NCBI GenBank assembly: GCA_910589415.1
Contig: OU342633.1
Span: 12,314,858 to 12,378,857 of the forward strand
From: Malachius bipustulatus
Taxonomy: Eukaryota; Arthropoda; Insecta; Coleoptera; Melyridae
Direction: 5' to 3'
Length of the DNA stretch: 64,000 nucleotides
The position numbers were made by a program, and so were the translations under genes. Under the pieces are notes generated by a model that was not told the origin of the DNA, did not search any database, and worked only from the letters and a program-made list of their open reading frames with translations. Below, one piece after another: positions 57,841 to 64,000 of the stretch (position 1 is its first letter; each line of letters begins with the position of its first letter).

Positions 57841-58247
57841 ATGAGAAAATACCTAGTTATGATTCAGCTTGTATTGCTGAGCATACCATATTACAACCTG
57901 CTAAAATAAATTTAATCGAAGATTGGCTTTTGGATCTGCAGCCCAAATGCCTATATTCAAAATTTAATCCTCAAAATACAGAAAAGGATATTGAAAAGAA
58001 AGAACAAGGAAAGGAAGATCAGCAGGGTGATGTCGGGGTCGAGTTTATAAGTGATCAAGAAAAAAATATGGAGCCATTGTCCGACGAATGCAAGTCGTAT
58101 GCGGATAATGATGATCATGCGTTCCTCGCGGGGAAAAAAATTGATAACTCGTATTACACGGATGAAAGTGAATTTATTGAGGATGACGACGACTCCGTAA
58201 GAGATCCTGATTATGTTGTAGAAGACAACCGAGCTAAAAAAAAATGG
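57841..58247 (+). CDS. E gene exon 4, third duplicated exon with long acidic tail
   Basis: Acceptor TAATTTTTAG ends at 57840. The exon starts EKIPSYDSACIAEHTILQPA then KINLIEDWLLDL, homologous to exon 3. It continues into a highly acidic stretch (YTDESEFIEDDDD, RDPDYVVEDN) and ends KKKW in phase 0 before GTAGGT at 58248. Preceding intron 57706-57840 is 135 bp. Confidence 0.7.
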
Positions 58248-58306
58248 GTAGGTACCTCCTTTTTTATTTTTTTTTAATCTGGTTAAATTTTGACGCTTCC
58301 TTGCAG

Positions 58307-58639
58307 TTCTCAGATTCTAGAATGACACTAAAAGGCAGACAGCCACAAAAATCCGAGAGATTGGTTCAAAGTAGGCAGCGCGAGAAGGAGCATTCCGCAG
58401 TAATTTTTAAAGAACTGATTGGAACAGAACTTCAGAACGGGAAGGACGATTCTTCATCAACACTTGAAGAACTGGTTGAAAGAGAAAAGTACGAGAACGA
58501 CGGAATGTTAATATGGAAACTTGAAAATAATGCCCCTAAACAAAACAGTGAAAGGCAAATCACAGAAGAAAATGAAAAGGAACAAAATAAAGCCGATACT
58601 GTTGATCAAAGAATGTCACTTCTTGCTTTAGAAGACAAG
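58307..58639 (+). CDS. E gene exon 5, charged linker
   Basis: Acceptor TTGCAG ends at 58306, after a 59-bp intron. 111 codons in phase 0 (FSDSRMTLKGRQPQKSERL ... MSLLALEDK), donor AAG|GTAACT at 58640. Rich in Glu/Lys/Gln, predicted disordered or coiled coil. No domain recognised. Confidence 0.65.
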
Positions 58640-58996
58640 GTAACTCAATAAAATCTTGAATTTTTTATTTGAGGTTTATTGGGATTTAGGTTCTTGGTTG
58701 ACAAAAATAATTTCTTAAAAGATTTTTATACGTGAATAAACCCCAAATAAAAAATTCTAAATAATGAGGAAGGTTCAATAAATTAATTAAAATCCAATCA
58801 ATTAAAATCTATAGATTCCAAAAAAAAAATATCGACTCCTATAAAACTTTCACAAAAATCTACTCTTTGAACTAATAAGGCAGTAAAATGAAAGAAACAG
58901 CTTGAGTCTATTAGTGAGTTCGATTATTGTTTTTTTTTTAGAATCGCTTGAACAAAAACAATAAGTTCTCATTACAAGCTGAAATATGTGAGACTT

Positions 58997-59785
58997 TGCC
59001 CCGTATTCACAAACAATAATTCCCTGTATAATTACATAATTGGGTATATTAGGATTTATTTGGGAATGCAGTCAGTTAATATAAAGAACACTCTTTTTTC
59101 CACGCCAAGCTTTCGAATTTAATTTATTTCTTCCTCAGGGCTATCTACAATATGATTTACAATATGGAAATTTAGTTAAAGGTGTTACAACGATGTTGAT
59201 TTTGTACTTGCGTAATTTGAGATTAAAATCTAAGTTTGTGACAATTGCTAACCATGGGACTAGTGGTGGGTACATTCAACAGCAATTAAAAAAGCTAACA
59301 ACGATAAAAATACATATTCATGAAATTTGTTTCCAGTTCGAGCCAAAATAATAAAAAAAAATTTAAAAGTTTTTTTTTTAATTTGTCTAAAATACCTAAT
59401 TGACATCAAAATAAAAATTAAAAAAAATTGAATAGAGATGATTTGATATCTAAGAAATTGTTTTTGACGAGCTCATTACTATGTAGGTTTTCAAGTGTTA
59501 GTCTCAATTATATAGCATTCTTGTAATTCTAATGAAAGAAAAACCTTGGAAGAATCGAACAATTTTTAAATATTTCCATCAGAATAAATTTAAATTATGC
59601 TTGGTTCTTTTCTTTATCGATTTTTTACTAAAAATGTGTAGATGCTACTTAGATTTTCTACGTCTTTCATAGAGTTCATAGCATTTGAATATTGAATCCA
59701 ACAAAATTATCGATAACCCCATCCCAGTTATTTAGTTATTTTCGAAATATTACAGGGCAGGAACTCTTTGTGAATATGGGCATTT
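58997..59785. repeat. MITE-like element with CCCCGTATTCACAAA ends
   Basis: Ends CCCCGTATTCACAAA and TTTGTGAATATGGGC, similar to the inner MITE at 25702 (CCGTATTCATCAA). Interior AT-rich with no ORF. Confidence 0.55.
59107..59138 (-). mobile_element. Penelope-like 3'-end fragment with hammerhead-like core
   Basis: Minus strand CTGAGGA (59132-59138), short GAA/TTC stem, GAAAGCTTGG (GAAA 59111-59114). Same layout as 49849-49883. Confidence 0.45.
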
Positions 59786-59825
59786 GTATGTAAAGTTCAA
59801 TTCCTTACTTTGTAGATTCTCTGCA

Positions 59826-60212
59826 TACTGATGAATGATGAATAAAACGCAACTGTTTACCTACAAAAACTCTACTGTATAATGATGGATATTATCAATG
59901 TTTCACGTGTTTCGCAACTTTTAAAATTGCATCTTCAGACATATGTAAATTAATAAAATTATTGATATCATAACATAGCAAACTTAACATAGCAAACTAT
60001 ACGGTACCTATGTGATCATAAATCATAAATCTTGTTACTTGTTTTATGATCATTACCATAGTTGCTATGTTATCAAATCAAATAATTTTATTAATTTACA
60101 TTTATGTCTGAACATTCAATTTTAAAAAGTGCGAAACACGTGTAACATTGATAATATCCATCACTATACAGTAGAATTCTTTAAAACAGTAGTGTTTTAT
60201 TCATCATCCATC
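59826..60212. repeat. Fold-back of Penelope-like terminal sequence
   Basis: CTGATGAATGATGAATAAAAC at the left is mirrored by GTTTTATTCATCATCCATCAG at the right. Both arms contain a CTGAAGA..stem..GAAACACGTG core: on the minus strand CTGAAGA at 59932-59938 and GAAA at 59910-59913 with a GCAA/TTGC stem; on the plus strand a degenerate copy at about 60104-60140. Arms of about 145 bp. Confidence 0.6.
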
Positions 60213-60264
60213 AGTGTTCTATTTCTTTTCACGTTTTTGCTTCATTCTTCAATTTGTTTTTCAG

Positions 60265-62310
60265 TCAATGGTCGAAAGAACCTTGAGAAAAAATTACAAA
60301 GATCGGAGGGATTTTTGCTTCTATTGTGAACAGGATATATCCCACTTTGCTAGACATATTGCTAAATGGCACTCAGAGGAAATTGATGTCGTTAAAGCAT
60401 TACGTCATAAGGCTAATTCGAAAGAGAGACGAATAGCTTTGTCAAATTTACGAAAAAAAGGAAATTTCCTCAGAAATAGGGCAGACGCTACATTGAGACC
60501 TGTTAAGAGACTAAAACTCACTGAAAAGTGTTCCTATTCAGATGAGTATTTGCCGTGCAAGTATTGCTTGGGTTTCTATAAAAAAAAGTTTTTATTTAAG
60601 CATACAAAAATGTGTCCTTCTAATTATGACAAAGAAACTAAAAGAAGACAAACGTCCCAGAGCGATGGACAAACTACTTTGCTTTTACACTCTTTTATTA
60701 AACATGACGAGTTATTAAAATCAAAAATTTTCCCCAGAATGCGCGCAGACGACATAAATCTAACTGCTAAAAAAGATCCTCTAATTTGCCAGTATGCGTA
60801 TTCCTATATAAAAGGCCGTCAAAGTAAAGGCAATATTGACTTGGTAAGGCAAAATATGAGAAGACTTGCCAAACTCTTACAGTTTGCAAGAATGAACAAT
60901 TCTGACATTAAGCAGCTTATAGATGTTCTCCGTCCAAAGCATTTTCAATTAATAATTTCTGGGGTTAATGACATGGCCAAATATGATACAGAAACAGATA
61001 GTTATGGGTCACCAACGTTGGCCATGAATTTTGGCACACTTATTAAAAAATGTTGCGACCTTGCATATATCAATCTTGTTCAGTTGGAAAACACAAGCGA
61101 TCACCGAAAAGAACTTAAAATATTAAAAACTCTTATAGAATCCCAATGGTGTAATGAAGTTTCTGCACAAGCATGTACCAATTTAAATCAAAACAAATGG
61201 AATAAGGAAGAATTATTGCCGCTTACTAGCGACTTAAAGAAGCTTAATATTTTTTTGCAAACAGCTGCAGAAGAATCATTTAAAAATTTGGAATCAAATG
61301 AGCGTGATTTTAAGGCCTATAATTCTCTAAAAGATATATTGTATACGCAGGTTATTCTTCTTAACAGAAGGCGACCAGCAGAAGTCGCTCAACTAAAAGT
61401 CCAAACTTATAAATCGATCAATTTAAAAGGGAACAACGATAACGAATTTGAAAAATGTTTAACCGAAGCTGAAAAAATTTTACTAAAAACCTACAGTCGT
61501 TTTGTTATAAGAGGTAAGCGTGGAAGAGGCGTACCCATATTGTTATCGCCAACAATGAAAAATCATTTTGATTATCTTCTACAATGTAGAGATAACTTCG
61601 ATATCCAAAGTGATTTTGTGTTCCATACAACAGGCAAAGGATTTCTAGATGGAACTAAAATTGTTCACAAATATGCCAAGAAGTGCAACCTGGAGAGACC
61701 TGCAAGTATAACAGCAACAAAACTTCGAAAGCATTTGGCCACCATTACACAACTACTGCAATTTTCAAACAACGATATGGAACAATTAAGCAAATTTATG
61801 GGTCACACTCTACAAACTCACTGCAATTATTATCGTTTGTCAGACAAAGTCTATCAGACAGCTAAAATTTCCAAGCTTTTACTTTTAATGATGGAAGGGG
61901 GGGCAGAAAAGTACAAAGGTAAAACTCTAGATGAAATTGACATTAATTTATCTCCTCTAGCTGATGATGAGGGAGAAGATATAGAAAATATCTTGGATAA
62001 TTATGATAATCAAAATGATGATTGTGAGATGCCATCTACTTCAGCTAACTTGGAAAATAATAAAGAACCACCGAAAAAAATGGTAAAACCAAAAACGAAA
62101 ATCCACATTGATAGGAGACAATCATGGACAAACCGACAAAAAACAATTATTGCAGAATATTTTTCTGACAACATTAAAAAAAGAAAGTCTCCCGTTGAAC
62201 GGGAAGTTAAGAAACTCTGTGAGGAATATCCTGAGTTATTTAAAGATAGAAAATGGACAAGTATCAAAGCTGTAGTTTATAATATGTATACCGGAAAACT
62301 GAAATATTAA
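60265..62310 (+). CDS. E gene exon 6: Crypton-like tyrosine recombinase with zinc fingers and Myb-like tail
   Basis: Terminal exon in phase 0 from 60265 to TAA 62308-62310, 681 residues, no stop or frameshift; all six exons sum to 3,327 nt (1,108 aa). First, CFYC...HIAKWH (CxxC-x8-H-x4-H) and CKYC...HTKMC form two zinc fingers. A helical DNA-binding region follows. The tyrosine-recombinase core then has NRRRPAEVAQLK (Arg, 61366-61374), GKRGRGVP (beta-hairpin Lys), TKLRKHLAT (Arg 61726; the usual His three residues before it is Thr) and MGHTLQTHCNYYR (His 61804, candidate Tyr 61828 and 61831). A linker of 80 acidic residues leads to a Myb/SANT-like end (RRQSWTNRQKTIIAEYFSD ... W..IKAVVYN). The order matches animal Crypton-derived proteins. 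Predicted role: DNA cleavage and joining in the nucleus, perhaps mobilising element E. It could equally be an immobile captured gene. Confidence 0.8.
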   Translation, partial: SMVERTLRKNYKDRRDFCFYCEQDISHFARHIAKWHSEEIDVVKALRHKANSKERRIALSNLRKKGNFLRNRADATLRPVKRLKLTEKCSYSDEYLPCKYCLGFYKKKFLFKHTKMCPSNYDKETKRRQTSQSDGQTTLLLHSFIKHDELLKSKIFPRMRADDINLTAKKDPLICQYAYSYIKGRQSKGNIDLVRQNMRRLAKLLQFARMNNSDIKQLIDVLRPKHFQLIISGVNDMAKYDTETDSYGSPTLAMNFGTLIKKCCDLAYINLVQLENTSDHRKELKILKTLIESQWCNEVSAQACTNLNQNKWNKEELLPLTSDLKKLNIFLQTAAEESFKNLESNERDFKAYNSLKDILYTQVILLNRRRPAEVAQLKVQTYKSINLKGNNDNEFEKCLTEAEKILLKTYSRFVIRGKRGRGVPILLSPTMKNHFDYLLQCRDNFDIQSDFVFHTTGKGFLDGTKIVHKYAKKCNLERPASITATKLRKHLATITQLLQFSNNDMEQLSKFMGHTLQTHCNYYRLSDKVYQTAKISKLLLLMMEGGAEKYKGKTLDEIDINLSPLADDEGEDIENILDNYDNQNDDCEMPSTSANLENNKEPPKKMVKPKTKIHIDRRQSWTNRQKTIIAEYFSDNIKKRKSPVEREVKKLCEEYPELFKDRKWTSIKAVVYNMYTGKLKY

Positions 62311-62905
62311 ATACCTACATGTATTTTTTTTTTGTTGAGAATGTTTAATTTTTATTTTTTTGCTATTTTAGGCTGAATTTTTAAAATTACTTTTAATAAC
62401 AAAAGTATTTTTATTACTTATATTTAAAAAAATGTACCTACATATAATATGTTTAATAAGTTCATGTTCTTTATATTTAGAAGAAACTTTATTTTTTATT
62501 GTTACCTTGTTTTATAGATACAGTTCTTAAACTGTTGTTTTTGACGCTGTGATGACGTGATAAGTTGTTTTTATTAAGTTAAGAAATGTAAGTTTATTTT
62601 ATTTTTGAATTAAGTATTAATACAGTTAATAAAATTTAAAAAGCAGCGGAAAACCTAAATACTAAATATCTAAGTTTTTTCAAGTATTTTTTTTTTTTTT
62701 TTTGTTTACCGCTTTAATTTTAACTGATTTTACAAAAATTACTTTTAATAACAAAAATATTTTTTATAACCTATATTTTGAGAAATGTATGTTTGTTTTT
62801 GACTGTGTTGTGATGACAAAAGTTATTTTTATTACGCTAAGAAATGTAACTTTAATTTTGTTGTTATTATTAAAATTAAATAAAGTTTTTAAAATATACA
62901 TGGTG
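62311..62905 (+). repeat. E gene 3' UTR with a tandem duplication carrying two poly(A) signals
   Basis: 62370-62650 and 62715-62900 share TTTTAATAACAAAA, GTTTTTGACTGTGTTGTGATGAC-like and AAGTTAAGAAATGTAA-like blocks in order. AATAAA occurs at 62628-62633 and 62879-62884, once per copy. Alternative 3' ends are possible. Confidence 0.6.
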
Positions 62906-63229
62906 AGTCCGTTTTTTGAAGCAGGATTATGCCAGTTGATAGAAGATTTTTATGTACATGCATATGTCAGGAATTGCTTAGAAAAAAGATACAGGGTGTT
63001 AAATAATTTAATTTTATTTTCGACGCATACTTGAGCATTTTTCAATATTTTAATTGTAAATCAAGGGGTTATTCATTATAATTTAGAGCACACGAAACGA
63101 AATTAAACATGTTATACATTTTTCTGAAACTGCCATAGCAGTGCAAAAGTTCGATATCATAAATAAGATTCTATATGGATGCATTAACATACCAAAATTT
63201 TCCTGTACACTCCCAACTTACTTTAAAAC
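62906..63229. other. Spacer, nothing supported
   Basis: A CAGGGTGTTAAATAAT word at about 62993 is an isolated fragment of the CAGGGTG families. No gene. Confidence 0.3.
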
Positions 63230-63496
63230 TGGCAACATCACTTAGGTTCAGGTTTGTACATATACATGTGTATTTGGGTTCAGGATTGATTGAAAAACCA
63301 AGGGGTTCGGGTTCGTGTCAATAATATGTAAAATCTCCATTTATATATTTTAAAAGATATTCAGTATTTCTTTTGTATATAAGGATTTTTGGAATCACCA
63401 CTAAAAATACTGCGTAAGAACATGACTTAGGCAGCTCTATATACTCTAGAAGTGGGTGGTTCAGGATTGTATAGTTTTTTAGATGGTTCAGCTTTG
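63230..63496. repeat. Element E right box and word array
   Basis: TGGCAAC 63230-63236, then GGTTCAGGTTTG (in 63244-63256), GGTTCAGGATTG 63277, GGTTCGGGTTCG 63304, GGTTCAGGATTG 63458 and GGTTCAGCTTTG 63485, all in one orientation. Confidence 0.8.
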
Positions 63497-63507
63497 ATAT
63501 AAAGATG

Positions 63508-63509
<2 letters not shown>

Positions 63510-63548
<39 letters not shown>
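63510..63548. repeat. (TA)n tract at the right boundary of element E
   Basis: About 38 bp of alternating TA. Confidence 0.9.
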
Positions 63549-63552
<4 letters not shown>

Positions 63553-64000
63553 ATAAAAGGCCTATTAAGCTTATTTACGTAGTAATATTTTTTTTTCTTT
63601 CATGAAAAATAGTCTTTAGTTTTTGAAAAGTTCTATTGGAACAGAATATTTAGATTTGTTTGGGACAGTAGATTAGAAAATAATAATATAATAATGTAAT
63701 AATGTAATAATAAGGTAAAATGTCATAGAATAGTTTTTGTAAAATAATTAGAATAATTAGAATAAGTTAGCTAGAGTGTATGGGAGAAATGACAGGCAGA
63801 AAATGATAAAAAGTCACAATTTAGAAGAAATGAACACCAACTCTAGTAGCAGGGAAATTGGCTGTTAGAAGGGGGAAAACATAACATGTCCAAAGAGGAT
63901 TTTGTGTGTTGTACTCCAAAAGAGAAATGAATTTCATAGATGTTGATTGGAAGGAAAATACAAAAGTTATCCGCTGTCATAGTGAGAAATAATATGTTGT
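63549..64000. other. Flank to the right of E, nothing supported
   Basis: An ATAATAATGTAATAATG-type simple stretch near 63680-63715. No word cluster or TGGCAAC box here, unlike the A/B, B/C and C/D junctions, so no further element of this kind starts directly at this tract. Confidence 0.35.

Larger units (their letters stand above)
58640..60264 (+). other. E gene intron 5
   Basis: Contains a TIR element 58997-59785 (CCCCGTATTCACAAA and TTTGTGAATATGGGC), a Penelope-like 3' fragment inside it at 59107-59138, and a fold-back at 59826-60212. Ends TTTTTCAG at 60264. Confidence 0.6.
50001..63509 (+). mobile_element. Element E: complete-looking TA-bounded element with tyrosine-recombinase gene
   Basis: Bounded by TA tracts 49964-50000 and 63510-63548. 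CAATCCTGAACC/GGTTCAGGATTG words cluster at both ends, five each. TGGCAAC lies at 50372 (371 bp in) and 63230 (279 bp from the right). It carries one six-exon plus-strand gene (50541-62310) that begins 170 bp after the left box and ends about 0.9 kb before the right box. Introns hold fold-backs, a TIR element with a SINE in it, and Penelope-like fragments. Confidence 0.7.

Noticed and set aside
62702..63034. 110-codon ORF downstream of the E gene
   Set aside because: It overlaps the duplicated 3' UTR unit and its poly(A) signal; AT-rich composition explains the hydrophobic residues.
13182..63509. CRISPR-like interpretation of the word arrays
   Set aside because: Words are degenerate, on both strands and irregularly spaced, and the genome is eukaryotic. 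There are no unique spacers of constant length.

Overview
The window is eukaryotic and looks like an AT-rich arthropod, probably insect, genome; I cannot place the order (the frequent TAGGTACCT words and CAGGGTG fold-backs recall aphids or leaf beetles, but that is a weak inference). It has GT-AG introns and AATAAA signals. The mobile families are BEL/Pao, Penelope-like, jockey-like, mariner-like, fold-back elements, a tRNA-SINE and DUF7869-type transposase-like genes. I see no convincing conserved host gene: almost every interpretable feature is mobile DNA or derived from it.

Layout. 1-4206: an intact transposase-like gene (about 873 aa) with a duplicated 3' UTR, then a 5'-truncated jockey-like LINE tail. 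4497-8315: half a fold-back, then a BEL/Pao retrotransposon on the minus strand that has both LTRs and gag but no pol. 8370-11067: a small unassigned ORF with a promoter-like upstream, a decayed Myb/SANT-like fragment and a frameshifted DUF7869 gene. 11460-13155: two large fold-backs.

13156-63548 is the most interesting part. Five long elements, called A to E here, lie along it: A 13182-21130, B 21158-34811, C 34865-40964, D 40981-48683, E 50001-63509. Each is bounded by (TA)n tracts. A to D adjoin one another through single TA tracts. Each of the ten ends has a TGGCAAC-type box 266-371 bp inside the TA boundary. Between box and boundary lies a cluster of degenerate 10-13 bp words. The word is the same at the two ends of one element and differs between elements: A AAGTGAGGWCC; B TTCGAAGCCCG (right end weak); C TTGTTnAGCCCG; D TTGGTnAGCCCG; E CAATCCTGAACC. 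I know of no described family with this end structure, but I could not search.

E is the most complete element. It carries an apparently intact six-exon gene (spliced CDS 3,327 nt, phases consistent at every junction) whose product joins three duplicated acidic N-terminal exons to two C2/H2-C zinc fingers, a tyrosine-recombinase core (RRPAEV, TKLRKH, MGH..YY) and a C-terminal Myb-like domain. C holds the 5' part of a DUF7869 gene behind its own word array; D holds a broken acidic/serine-rich first exon. Fold-backs and MITEs fill the rest. A 2.1-kb mariner-like element with 523-bp inverted repeats (32010-34147) shares its CAGGGTG end and TA target with most of the fold-backs and is a plausible source of transposase for them.
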